Assembly: GCA_018667855.1 (NCBI GenBank)
Contig: JABIRL010000346.1
Location: 1-46,435 of the forward strand
Length of the DNA stretch: 46,435 bases
Source of the DNA: Rhodospirillaceae bacterium
GTDB lineage: Bacteria; Pseudomonadota; Alphaproteobacteria; GCA-2731375
Direction of reading: 5' to 3'
The position numbers and the translations under genes are program-made. The notes below the pieces were generated by a model that worked only from the letters and a program-made list of their open reading frames with translations, was not told where the DNA came from and ran no database searches. Numbering within the stretch: position 1 is the stretch's first letter; each line of letters opens with the position of its first letter. Positions 34,705-42,987 of the stretch are shown in pieces.

Positions 34705-35112
34705 GGAGTGATCAGCCGGCAATTCGGCCAGTTCGATCAGGATATCGCCGGTGGATGCCGGATCTAGAAAGGCAATGCGGCTGCCGCCGTGACCGGATTT
34801 TGGTGTTTCATCCAACAGCTTCACGCCCTTGGCCCGCATCTCATCCAAGGCGGCGTCGATATCCTCGACCTCGAAACACAGGTGGAAAAGGCTTTGCCCC
34901 CGCTCTGCGACCCAGTCGGCAACAGGCGACGTGGTGCCGCCGGCCTGCAATAGCTCGACAAAGGTCTCACCCACCGGATACATGGCCAGCTTGGTATCGC
35001 CGATGGTCTCCTCGTAGTCCAATTCGAGTCCCAGGGTATTCTCCAGCATGGTCATGGACTCGGCCATGTTGTGCACCGCGATGGCGACATGCTCTATTCG
35101 TTTGATTTTCAT
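34702..35112 (-). CDS. mce: Methylmalonyl-CoA epimerase-type VOC protein
   Basis: The 136-aa protein closely follows methylmalonyl-CoA epimerase, which interconverts (R)- and (S)-methylmalonyl-CoA in propionate breakdown. Candidate metal ligands are His8 (IEHVAIAV), His77 (LFHLCFEV) and Glu127 (ILIELAEL), and the GETFVELLQ and SPVADWVAERGQ blocks fit that family. The ATG at 35112 is used; a GTG at 35118 is a close alternative. Methylmalonyl-CoA mutase is not in the window. The enclosing genes are LLM and nitroreductase types, so a related VOC function cannot be excluded. Confidence 0.82.
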   Translation of the reverse strand: MKIKRIEHVAIAVHNMAESMTMLENTLGLELDYEETIGDTKLAMYPVGETFVELLQAGGTTSPVADWVAERGQSLFHLCFEVEDIDAALDEMRAKGVKLLDETPKSGHGGSRIAFLDPASTGDILIELAELPADHS

Positions 35113-35156
35113 TGCCACGAAATCCTTCAAAATTTGTGCCCGCGCCTATTCAACGG

Positions 35157-36221
35157 TCACCACGACTTAAGAACCGGCAGCACCTCCTTGGCGAATAGTT
35201 CGAGGCCCCGTACCGACACGTCATAAGGCGTGCCGCCAAAGCGGAAGGCAATGTTCAATTCGAAATCGCCGACCAGCTTGCGCCGCTCTTCCAGGCCGCG
35301 CAGGATCCTGTCCGGCGTGCCCCAGCTGGCCGCCTGCATGAAGCCGGCCACCGCGCCCTCGGCGCCGCTTTCGCGGGCGATTTCAGCCTTTTGCTGATAG
35401 GCATCGTAGCCCTTGACCGTCTTGAAATGCTCGCCCAGGAATTCGTAGTGATAAAAATTGCTCTCGACGAATTTGCCCTGATACTTTTTGGCCTCTTCCT
35501 CAGTTTTGGCAAGGTCGGTGCCGCAGACGCAGAATTCGGTCAGCATGATGGTCGGTGGTTCGGTACCGTGATACTTGCGATGCAGCTCGCGTCCATGTTC
35601 GATGACTGGCACCCGCATCTCCCACGGCCGGTCGGCGAACATGACGTGGTGGGCGCCCAGCTTGGCGGCGGAATCAACTGAATCCTCGCTCGATGCCACG
35701 GCGTAAATGCGCCCGTCGAAAGAATGTTGCGGCTTTGGCCGGATTTCGGTACGGGGTTGTTTGTAGAATTCTCCGTCGCCCTCGATGAAGCCGGTCTTGA
35801 GCGCATTGATGATCATTGGGGCAGCTTCGTCGAAGCGTCCTCGTGACTCGTCCATGGCAATGCGAAAAGCTTCAAATTCCCGTCTCGCCAATCCGCGTCC
35901 CATGCCGAAGCGAAGACGTCCCTTGCTCAACATATCCAACACGGCGGCATTTTCGGCCACCCGCAGGGGATCATGCCAGGGCAGGATGACGGCCGCGGTA
36001 CCCACATCAATGTCGGGACAAATCGCGGTCAGATAGGTCATCAGATTGATATTGTCGGGCACGAAGGAGTAGTCATTGAAGTGATGCTCGGCCGACCATA
36101 GGCAGTCAAAGCCGGAATCCGCCGCTAAACGGGCCAACCCGATTTCCTCCTCCCACACATGGGCATCAGGGCAGTCGTCCCAGCCATACGAGGCAAAGAC
36201 CATCATCATACCGACATCCAT
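35157..36221 (-). CDS. LLM-class luciferase-like monooxygenase
   Basis: The 354-aa protein is a luciferase-like flavoprotein with CLWSAEHHFNDYSF near 40, RLRFGMGRGLARREF near 101 and a long C half typical of LuxA-type monooxygenases. It would oxygenate a small substrate with FMNH2. The ATG has AAGGAG ahead. It lies 44 bases before the epimerase-like gene on the same strand and 36 bases after the nitroreductase gene, so all three may be one operon. The nitroreductase could supply reduced flavin. Confidence 0.9.
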   Translation of the reverse strand: MDVGMMMVFASYGWDDCPDAHVWEEEIGLARLAADSGFDCLWSAEHHFNDYSFVPDNINLMTYLTAICPDIDVGTAAVILPWHDPLRVAENAAVLDMLSKGRLRFGMGRGLARREFEAFRIAMDESRGRFDEAAPMIINALKTGFIEGDGEFYKQPRTEIRPKPQHSFDGRIYAVASSEDSVDSAAKLGAHHVMFADRPWEMRVPVIEHGRELHRKYHGTEPPTIMLTEFCVCGTDLAKTEEEAKKYQGKFVESNFYHYEFLGEHFKTVKGYDAYQQKAEIARESGAEGAVAGFMQAASWGTPDRILRGLEERRKLVGDFELNIAFRFGGTPYDVSVRGLELFAKEVLPVLKSW

Positions 36222-36257
36222 CAGGCGTCTCCTTTTTCCAGTTTTCTTCGGCGGGCG

Positions 36258-36905
36258 CTATTTCCAGGGGGGGGACTGGCCCCAGCGATCCCATGAGGTC
36301 GTGGCGCTGGTCGGCATCCGGCTGGTTGGTCCGAACTTGCCGCGCGGATAGCCGATGGGAATACAGCAATGAAAGACCTTGTCCGCCGGCACCTCGAACA
36401 TGGCGTTGACCCGGTCCATGACCTCCGGATGCAAGGTGGTCAGCACGGTGCCAAGGCCCAGGGCGCGGGCCGCCAGCAACAAATTCTGCACGCCGGGGAA
36501 GGTCGAGGACGCGGCCACCCCGGAGGTTTCCGAATAGGCCAGGATCACCGCCGGGGCATTGACCATTTCATCCGCCAGCAGGGCGGGCATGCGGTAGACG
36601 GAATCCTCCGGAATATCAGCCTTGGAGGTCCAGCCGTAAGCATCCCGGCGTTTCGCCCACCATGCCTCGAAATACAGCTTTCCGAATGCTGTGATGGCTT
36701 CGCGGTCGCGAATGACCAGATACCGTGCCGGTTGCAGATTGCCGCCGTTCGGGGCTTTGGAAGCGGCATCCAAAATGATCTGTATCTGCGCATCCGAGAC
36801 CGGACGATCCGGATCCAACCGGCGCATGGCGCGGTGGCTGAACATCGCTTCGCCGATCGGCATCGTCAGTTCCGCGGGCGGGTCGAGGCGGACCATATCC
36901 ATCAT
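36258..36905 (-). CDS. Nitroreductase-family flavoprotein
   Basis: This 215-aa FMN oxidoreductase has the nitroreductase pattern FSHRAMRRLDPDRP near 24, SKAPNGGNLQPARYLVI near 47 and LLAARALGLGTVLT near 145. It transfers hydride from NAD(P)H to nitro compounds, quinones or free flavin. The ATG at 36905 with AAGGA ahead is used rather than the frame's first Met at 36935. It lies first in a same-strand run with an LLM monooxygenase (36 bases away) and the epimerase-like gene. Supplying FMNH2 to the LLM enzyme is plausible. Confidence 0.9.
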   Translation of the reverse strand: MMDMVRLDPPAELTMPIGEAMFSHRAMRRLDPDRPVSDAQIQIILDAASKAPNGGNLQPARYLVIRDREAITAFGKLYFEAWWAKRRDAYGWTSKADIPEDSVYRMPALLADEMVNAPAVILAYSETSGVAASSTFPGVQNLLLAARALGLGTVLTTLHPEVMDRVNAMFEVPADKVFHCCIPIGYPRGKFGPTSRMPTSATTSWDRWGQSPPWK

Positions 36906-37033
36906 GTTCTTCCTTGCGGTTTTAACAGGCGCCATTCAGGCGCAACAAAGTAATCGCCGCTCTGACCGTCACACCATAAGTCGGGTTAGGGCCGGCGCCG
37001 AAGTTTTATTCCAAAAAAATATCCGGGTCGTGG

Positions 37034-37330
37034 TTAGCCTGGATCGGCAATGTCGTAATAGGTGACCTTGGGCGGTTCCGCCACTAATCCGCCCAATGCA
37101 TCCAGATCACCGCGTTCCTGGCGCCAGCCCATATAGGCTTGATGGTCTTCCTTGGTATCCCAAATTTCATAGACGACGATGTGGTCCGAGTCGTCCTGGT
37201 TGACCACCATTTCGATCTTTTGCGCACCTTGCCGCGCCCGCGTGTCGCCGAGCATGCCTTTTAACGCGCCAACAAGTTCGCCGCCCTTGCCCGGTTGCGT
37301 CTTTAATTCCAATGTGACTGCAATCGCCAT
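37034..37330 (-). CDS. Antibiotic biosynthesis monooxygenase (ABM) domain protein
   Basis: The 98-aa protein is a single ABM domain (ferredoxin-like, dimer), with VTLELKTQPGKGGEL at the start, VVYEIWDTKEDHQAYM near 51 and a C-terminal PPKVTYYDI strand. Members are cofactor-free oxygenases or act in quinone and aldehyde chemistry. The ATG at 37330 has GGGGAGAG ahead and is used instead of an ATG at 37390. It is 128 bases upstream of the nitroreductase on the same strand. Confidence 0.88.
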   Translation of the reverse strand: MAIAVTLELKTQPGKGGELVGALKGMLGDTRARQGAQKIEMVVNQDDSDHIVVYEIWDTKEDHQAYMGWRQERGDLDALGGLVAEPPKVTYYDIADPG

Positions 37331-37711
37331 GAAGTCTCTCCCCGATGTGTTTGCGTGATATTTTACGACCCGCGAGGCCGACATTTTCATATTAACTTTT
37401 GAAACGCACCTGATCCTACCAAAAACTGGACATCAGAGAAGCGATTTCCTTGTCAAGGTCGGCGTACGCATATCAATTGCCGCGCGCCATCGCTTGCGGA
37501 TGGGCATCATTTAACGCGTTTGTGAGTTCTCTGCAGTTGTGATCCCAAACTGGCTTGCCAGTGTGTTGTCAATATGCTGCACTCTGTTGTTGCTTTTTGA
37601 ATATTTCTCGAAGTTTTTGGTATGCGCGTCATGTGGTCCCGTGAGGCTGGAATCGTTGTGAATGTTAACCGCGTACCCTGAAATCGCCCTTTGGCATGGC
37701 GGGAAGCAGAT
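37331..37711. other. Gene-free stretch between ABM and histidine kinase genes
   Basis: About 380 bases without a convincing gene. Short opposite-strand frames lack ribosome sites. The region should hold both divergent promoters, but I could not fix -35/-10 boxes. A TTAACC half-site near 37665 is too incomplete to call as CtrA. Confidence 0.5.
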
Positions 37712-38857
37712 ATGAGTGGCAACGGATCGGAACAAAATCATCAAATCGCGGCACAGGAACTCATGCTGTCTTCCGCGATCGAAGCGGTTGAGGATGCCTA
37801 TCTCTGCTTTGACGACAGCCTGGAAGTATTGGCTGTTAATGCCGCCGCGCAAAGCCTTTTCGGATACACGGCCGGCGAATTGATCGGTCGTAATGCGGGC
37901 GATTTAATCCGTCCGGTCGCTGACGGCGGCGAGAAGGAGATGATCGACAATCTATTTTCTTACTCCGACTGGAAGTCGGCAAAGGCCGACTGGCGGGATG
38001 TGAATGTAACGACCAAAGATGGTTCAACACTTCGCGTCGCGGTTACCTCGGTCAATTCTTCCAGCAATGGTGTTAGTGTTGCGACCGCCTTGTTTCGCCT
38101 GATTTCCGATGATGGTGAAGTCGTGACCATGGGCAGCCAAACCTTCGAAGGCGCCCATTCCATCCGAAACAGATTTCTATCTTCCATGAGCCATGAACTA
38201 CGGACGCCGTTGAATGCCGTCATAGGCTTTTCCGACATTATCGGACGGGAAGTGCTTGGCCCGGCGACGCCCGCGGAATACGCGGAATATGCGAGGGATA
38301 TTAACGGCGCGGCCATGCACATGTTGGATTTGATCAGGGATATCCTGGAGTATACTCAGATTGAGCGGAGCCAGCGTTCGATGGAAATTACGCCGGTCGA
38401 TATTGCCGCCGCGATCCGTTTTTCCGCCGGCATGGCAAGGCCGATTGCAGAAAAAGCCAATGTCTCGATGCAGCTTTCTGATTTGGATGAACCTATTCTT
38501 ATTCAGGCCGATGAACGGGCTGTTCGCCAGATTATTTTAAATTTGGTCACGAATGCGATCCGATACAATAAGGACGGCGGGACCGTCCGGATCACCTCTC
38601 GGCAGGAAGCCGGTAGAGGCGCCCTGGATGTGGAAGACACCGGCATTGGTATCAAGACTGGTGATATCGACAGGATATTCGAACCATTTACGACGCTGCA
38701 GGAAAGACCATACAGTTCCCAAGACGGCGGCGTTGGATTAGGACTTACGATCGTGAGGCGATTGGCCGATGCCATGGACGCCGACATTACCATTCGCTCT
38801 ATCCCGGACCAAGGGACCATGATGACGGTCACTTTTCCCCTGGCCCAGTCGGGCTGA
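37712..38857 (+). CDS. PAS sensor histidine kinase, soluble
   Basis: This 381-aa histidine kinase lacks membrane segments, so it senses a cytoplasmic signal. It has a PAS domain at about 18-135. The HisKA helix has phospho-acceptor His161 (SMSHELRTPLNAVIGF). The HATPase domain has N-box Asn281 (LVTNAIRYN), G1 DTGIGI near 309 and G2 GVGLGLTIVRR near 340. All are intact. No response regulator is adjacent, so it is an orphan kinase. The ATG at 37712 is chosen over the one at 37691. A GNAT-like gene follows after 200 bases. Confidence 0.92.
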   Translation: MSGNGSEQNHQIAAQELMLSSAIEAVEDAYLCFDDSLEVLAVNAAAQSLFGYTAGELIGRNAGDLIRPVADGGEKEMIDNLFSYSDWKSAKADWRDVNVTTKDGSTLRVAVTSVNSSSNGVSVATALFRLISDDGEVVTMGSQTFEGAHSIRNRFLSSMSHELRTPLNAVIGFSDIIGREVLGPATPAEYAEYARDINGAAMHMLDLIRDILEYTQIERSQRSMEITPVDIAAAIRFSAGMARPIAEKANVSMQLSDLDEPILIQADERAVRQIILNLVTNAIRYNKDGGTVRITSRQEAGRGALDVEDTGIGIKTGDIDRIFEPFTTLQERPYSSQDGGVGLGLTIVRRLADAMDADITIRSIPDQGTMMTVTFPLAQSG

Positions 38858-39060
38858 TAGACCATAAGGCGATAACTCAGCCGCCGGTGCCGCGAAATAC
38901 GGGCCGGCCGGAAAAATTATCTGCGTTTGCGATACAGATGTTGTCCCGATGCCGTGCCGTTGATCAGCTGAAGCGATGATCAAGATGAGAAATTATTCAC
39001 AAAACGGGAACTGCGGTCGTCGTTATTTCGAATGTCTTCATCTATCCGGAGGGTCATGAA

Positions 39061-39927
39061 ATGAACTACGCCTTGAATATCGAAAACCGGTTGGATTTCG
39101 CCGAAGAGGCCAGGCAATTGCTTGAACAATCGGGCTATGAGTTGCGGATCAATCCATTCATGTCGCAATGGGCAACGGCGGCCGCTGAATTCCCGGGGAA
39201 AAAAGTCCTGAACCCGGAATTCGATCCGAAACTCATAAATCTTAATCCGGCGAATAGCTTCTGGCTGGAGCTGAATTGCGGGGAGACGATTGCGAGTTTC
39301 GCCATGCGGGATCTTGGCGCGGAAAACCTTTGCGATTTAATCAGCACATACGCCCTGTGGGGAGGTGGTCCGGGCCCCCTACAAGTTGAAAACCGGGACC
39401 GGCTGCCGACAGGCAATCTGACGCTTGAAGGCGCGTGCTGGATTCATCCCGCGCACCGAGGCCTGGGTCTACCATGGCTGCTGCCCAGGATCGCGCGGGC
39501 GCTGGCATTACAACGGACGTGGGCCCCCAGTTCATTCGTGGGGAATATCGTCAACCGGCCGTTGGCTGACGGCAAGCAGCTGGCACTGGAAAAATATGGT
39601 TGCCAGCGGCTATTCAAAATCGCGGATAATTTTTGCTACCCGTTTCTGCCCGTCCAGCCGCTTTATCTCACTGTCTCGGATCGCGACTATGTCATCGACC
39701 AGCTATCAAATTCGGCGCGGTGTCTCCGGCAATATGCCGATCAAAAGGTGGGTAGAGACTTCGTTGCTTTTATTCGAGAGGGGCAAAAGCAGCCGACGAA
39801 AACTCGACGGCGCGCCGTTGGCGGTATGTTCGATACGTTGGTAGGAGGGGCTGCTGAAATAGGCGGCCGTCGACCAATCAACGATCACGGCTTCACCAAA
39901 AATAGGGTCGTAAAAATCGGTCGGTGA
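39061..39927 (+). CDS. GNAT-like protein with antisense-overlap tail
   Basis: The 288-aa frame has a GNAT-like stretch LTLEGACWIHPAHRGLGLPW near 120, matching the acetyl-CoA loop of acyltransferases, but the fold is otherwise loosely matched. The N-terminal 215 residues are unique. The last 73 residues (216-288) are encoded on the opposite strand of a convergent PAS_5 gene and are Arg/Gly-rich, as shadows usually are. The true protein may have lost its stop, or may use it as a real tail. It lies 203 bases after the histidine kinase. Role unknown; confidence in the acyltransferase call is low. Confidence 0.6.
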   Translation: MNYALNIENRLDFAEEARQLLEQSGYELRINPFMSQWATAAAEFPGKKVLNPEFDPKLINLNPANSFWLELNCGETIASFAMRDLGAENLCDLISTYALWGGGPGPLQVENRDRLPTGNLTLEGACWIHPAHRGLGLPWLLPRIARALALQRTWAPSSFVGNIVNRPLADGKQLALEKYGCQRLFKIADNFCYPFLPVQPLYLTVSDRDYVIDQLSNSARCLRQYADQKVGRDFVAFIREGQKQPTKTRRRAVGGMFDTLVGGAAEIGGRRPINDHGFTKNRVVKIGR

Positions 39928-40239
39928 TCGGCCTGTGTTATCGCCCAGGTTCTCGAATGCGTGTCGTCCGCAGTGGACAAGCTGTGAACGTTCCGGCGCG
40001 TCTCTATTGAACCGTGCGAGGTGAATTTGATCCAGATCCAGCCCGCCCGCCTCAAGACCCGGCCAATCCACTTCCGCGGATGGCAGCTGATTGCCAGTGG
40101 TATGCCAAAGCCACCATGAGAACAACTGCCCCAAAGGTCCGTCCGAGCGCATCAAATCAACATCGAGTTTTTGGCGACTGACATAATCGGCGCCGGTCCA
40201 CTTAGACGCAATTTCAAGAATTCGGTCCGATGGGCTCAT
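39706..40239 (-). CDS. PAS_5-type domain protein (second)
   Basis: The 177-aa protein has the same PAS_5 pattern as the gene at 25.8 kb. LVHCGRHAFENLGDNTGRSP lies near 87, FGEAVIVDWSTAAY near 113 and a C-terminal LLLPLSNKSNEVSTHLLIGI strand near 150. The N-terminal 40 residues include the DVDLMRSD and LWHTTGN pieces usual for the family. The last 222 coding bases are shared, antisense, with the GNAT-like frame. No output domain is attached. An AT-rich gap precedes it. Confidence 0.85.
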   Translation of the reverse strand: MSPSDRILEIASKWTGADYVSRQKLDVDLMRSDGPLGQLFSWWLWHTTGNQLPSAEVDWPGLEAGGLDLDQIHLARFNRDAPERSQLVHCGRHAFENLGDNTGRSPTDFYDPIFGEAVIVDWSTAAYFSSPSYQRIEHTANGAPSSFRRLLLPLSNKSNEVSTHLLIGILPETPRRI

Positions 40240-40532
40240 TTAGACAACTCAATCGACAGGTTCAGAGATTTTTCAATATTCAAGCAAATCAGCAAATTGC
40301 TTCGTATTCTTTACCTCGCGAGAGATCAAGAATTGTTCGTTGATCACAAAGTTTTGGCATGCCTGTATGTTTTCTGTGTCCTTGTCGGCAGTCATGCCAG
40401 ATTTTCCAGAATCAATACGCACAAAGTATAGAATAATTAGCGAACGGTTCCGCCAAATATTTTTGTTTCAACCTATCGGCCATGGGTCGTCGCGGGAGGG
40501 ATCCCGGTCCATGGGAATTTATTTTATTGCCG
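40240..40532. other. AT-rich gene-free stretch before the BVMO stop
   Basis: No real gene is seen. A plus-strand frame at 40171-40431 begins inside the PAS_5 gene and has no family features. The stretch is lower in GC than the neighbours and probably holds the PAS_5 promoter and the end of the oxygenase transcript. Confidence 0.45.
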
Positions 40533-42158
40533 CTATTCGGCGGCCGCGACCCGATCGGTGCCGGGAAGGAAGTCAAATCCCTTGTAGCCATCCGCGACGA
40601 CGTCATCACAGATTTTTCGATAGGTGCCCGCTCCGCCCACGTAAGGCATGAAGATGCGCGGCTTTCCCGGAATATTGGCGCCCATGTACCAGGATGCGGC
40701 TTTCGGAAACAACGTTCGGTGGGCGACCACGTTGACATGTTCGACCCACTCATCCTGCGCGGGAAGGGTCGGCGCAATGGTCGCCAGGCCGTCCGCGCGC
40801 ATATGTTCCAAGCAATCGGTCACCCAATCGACATGCTGTTCGATCGAGACCATCATGTTGGTCAGAACCGAGGGGCTGCCCGGCCCGGTGATCATGAACA
40901 GGTTCGGAAAGGCTTCGGTCATCAGACCGAGATAGGTGCGCGGACCGGCCTGCCATTTGTCGCGCAGGGTGGCGCCGCCCAAGCCTTGAATGTCGATCTT
41001 GAACAGGGTGCCGGTCATGGCATCGAAGCCGGTGGCGAAAACGATGGCGTCGAAATCAAAAGAACGGCCGGTGGTCGCGAGGCCATTCGGGGTGATCCTG
41101 TCAATCGGGGTATCGTTGAGATCCACCAGGGCGACGTTGTCGCGATTGAAGGTCTCGAAATATCCGGAATCAATGCAGATGCGTTTGGTGCCGATGGGAT
41201 AACCCTTAGCGGCCAGCAGTTCAGCTACCTGAGGGTCCTTAACGATGGTGCGGATTTTATCGCGGACGAATTCCGCCGCTGTTTCGTTGACGCTCTCGTC
41301 GACCAGCATGTCCCGGTAGGACCCCAAAAGGGCACTGCCGCCCCGGTCCCAGCGTTCTTCATAAGCGGTGGCGCGTTCGTCATCCGCCGCACCTATGCCC
41401 GAGATATTGCGGAATTCACCCAGCGCGCCTTTCGGCGTATGGCGCTGCTCTTCACGGAGTGCCGCATAATTGTCTTTCCACGAATTGGCATAGTCCTCGG
41501 TCATGGGGCCGTTGCGGGAGGGCAGGGAATAATTCGGCGTGCGTTGAAAAACGGTGACATGTTCCGCCTGTTCCGCCAGCACCGGAATGGCCTGAATGGC
41601 GGATGAGCCGGTTCCGATAACGGCGATGCGCTTGCCTGTGAAATCAATCTCTTCATGGGGCCAATTGCCGGTGTGGTAGGTCGTCCCCCGATAATCGGCC
41701 AGACCCTCGAATTCCGGCGTCTGTGCGGCCGATATGCAGCCCGTCGCCATGACACAGAATTGCGCGGAAAGGCTTTCACCCTTGTCGGTCGTGACTGTCC
41801 AGCGCTGGGATTCCTCGTTGAAATGGGCCGCGGTCACGGTGGTGGAGAATTCGATCCCCCGCCGAAGATCGAACCGGTCGGCGACATGATTGGCATATTC
41901 AAGGATTTCCGGTTGTGCCGAAAACCGCTCGCTCCAATCCCATTCCTGCTGCAGCTCTTCCGAAAAAGAATAGGAATACTGCATGCTTTCCACATCGCAC
42001 CGGGCACCGGGATAACGGTTCCAATACCAAGTCCCGCCCACATCATCGCCTGCCTCAAACACACGAACTGAATATCCCAGGCCGCGTAGCCGGTGGAGAA
42101 GATACAGCCCCGAAAATCCGGCACCGACAATGACAACATCGCAATTCTGGGTATTCAT
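40533..42158 (-). CDS. Baeyer-Villiger-type flavin monooxygenase
   Basis: The 541-aa flavoprotein has GAGFSG at 12-17 for FAD and a Baeyer-Villiger fingerprint FxGxxxHxxxWP-type (YRGTTYHTGNWP near 162). A second GTGSSA motif near 180 binds NADPH. It would insert oxygen next to a carbonyl, turning a ketone into an ester or lactone. The ATG at 42158 is used; an upstream frame to 42386 is not credible. The GGAGG site is ten bases ahead. It is divergent from the OsmC gene, with 207 bases between starts. Confidence 0.93.
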   Translation of the reverse strand: MNTQNCDVVIVGAGFSGLYLLHRLRGLGYSVRVFEAGDDVGGTWYWNRYPGARCDVESMQYSYSFSEELQQEWDWSERFSAQPEILEYANHVADRFDLRRGIEFSTTVTAAHFNEESQRWTVTTDKGESLSAQFCVMATGCISAAQTPEFEGLADYRGTTYHTGNWPHEEIDFTGKRIAVIGTGSSAIQAIPVLAEQAEHVTVFQRTPNYSLPSRNGPMTEDYANSWKDNYAALREEQRHTPKGALGEFRNISGIGAADDERATAYEERWDRGGSALLGSYRDMLVDESVNETAAEFVRDKIRTIVKDPQVAELLAAKGYPIGTKRICIDSGYFETFNRDNVALVDLNDTPIDRITPNGLATTGRSFDFDAIVFATGFDAMTGTLFKIDIQGLGGATLRDKWQAGPRTYLGLMTEAFPNLFMITGPGSPSVLTNMMVSIEQHVDWVTDCLEHMRADGLATIAPTLPAQDEWVEHVNVVAHRTLFPKAASWYMGANIPGKPRIFMPYVGGAGTYRKICDDVVADGYKGFDFLPGTDRVAAAE

Positions 42159-42365
42159 TTCGCTCGATCCTCCTGACGGTACGGCGCCGCATGTTTGATG
42201 CGTTTCGCCGATCAAAGATGAATTTATGTGTTGAGAGAAACAATTGAAACCTTTTTCCCGAAACACGGAAGCAAAATTGATGCATTGGCCCCCCAGTTTA
42301 GAGGCACTGGAAACAACAACACCAGCAACCGAAATCAAAACATCAAATCCAAAGGGGATAAGACA
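42159..42365 (+). promoter_or_regulatory. Divergent promoter region and A/C-rich OsmC leader
   Basis: The 207 bases separate two divergent starts. From about 42305 to 42358 the plus strand is rich in A and C with few T, as in an unstructured leader that helps ribosome entry. An AAGGGG site precedes the OsmC ATG. No operator palindrome or riboswitch was recognised. Confidence 0.45.
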
Positions 42366-42941
42366 ATGAGCCAAACCACCACACAAACAGCCACCACGGA
42401 AGTCAACAATGGCGTCAACGTAGAGGCGTTGCTAGGCGCCCGCGAAGCCTTGGACGCGGCGCCCGAGGCGGCGCAGTTCAAATGGCGCACCACTTGTGAA
42501 TGGGTCAACGGCACGCACAGCCGCTCGACCATCAGCAGCTTTTTCGGCCTCGGGGCGGAACAATCCCGTGATCGAACATTTTCAGTGGAATCCGATCATC
42601 CGGAAGTTTTCGCGGCCGAAGACAATGCGGCGACACCGGTGGAGATCGTACTGTCAGGGCTGGCCAGCTGTCTGACTGCCGGCGTGGCGGCGGTAGGCCA
42701 GCACCGGGGTATCCAACTGCATTCGGTCAAGGCAACGGTCGAGGGCGATATGGACATTCAGGGCATTCTTGGCATCGATGACGAGGTCCGCAACGGCTTC
42801 GGTACCATTCGGGTGCATTTCGAGATCGATGCGGATGCGACCGACGACGAAATCAAGGCGCTTGTGGCGCAGTCGCAAAAGCGCTCGGCGGTGTTCGATA
42901 TCATCACCAATCCCACCAATGTGGTCGTAACGGCTAACTAA
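42366..42941 (+). CDS. OsmC-family protein, single-cysteine type
   Basis: This 191-aa OsmC-fold protein has the first conserved cysteine as Cys102 (LSGLASCLTAG), and a second Cys at 44. The usual resolving cysteine of Ohr/OsmC peroxidases is absent: the segment reads RSAVFDIITNPTNV near the C-end. It therefore belongs to the broader OsmC-like branch, which may act on acyl or thiol substrates rather than as a classical peroxidase. The ATG has AAGGGG. The FAD oxidoreductase gene follows after 46 bases on the same strand, so an operon is likely. Confidence 0.88.
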   Translation: MSQTTTQTATTEVNNGVNVEALLGAREALDAAPEAAQFKWRTTCEWVNGTHSRSTISSFFGLGAEQSRDRTFSVESDHPEVFAAEDNAATPVEIVLSGLASCLTAGVAAVGQHRGIQLHSVKATVEGDMDIQGILGIDDEVRNGFGTIRVHFEIDADATDDEIKALVAQSQKRSAVFDIITNPTNVVVTAN

Positions 42942-42987
42942 GCCGACAAGACGCTTTACAACAAAACGCTTTAGAGGAGCGCGTGTC

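Noticed and set aside
39928-40431. Plus-strand frame at 40171-40431 (86 codons)
   Set aside because: It starts inside the PAS_5 gene and shows no family features or ribosome site.
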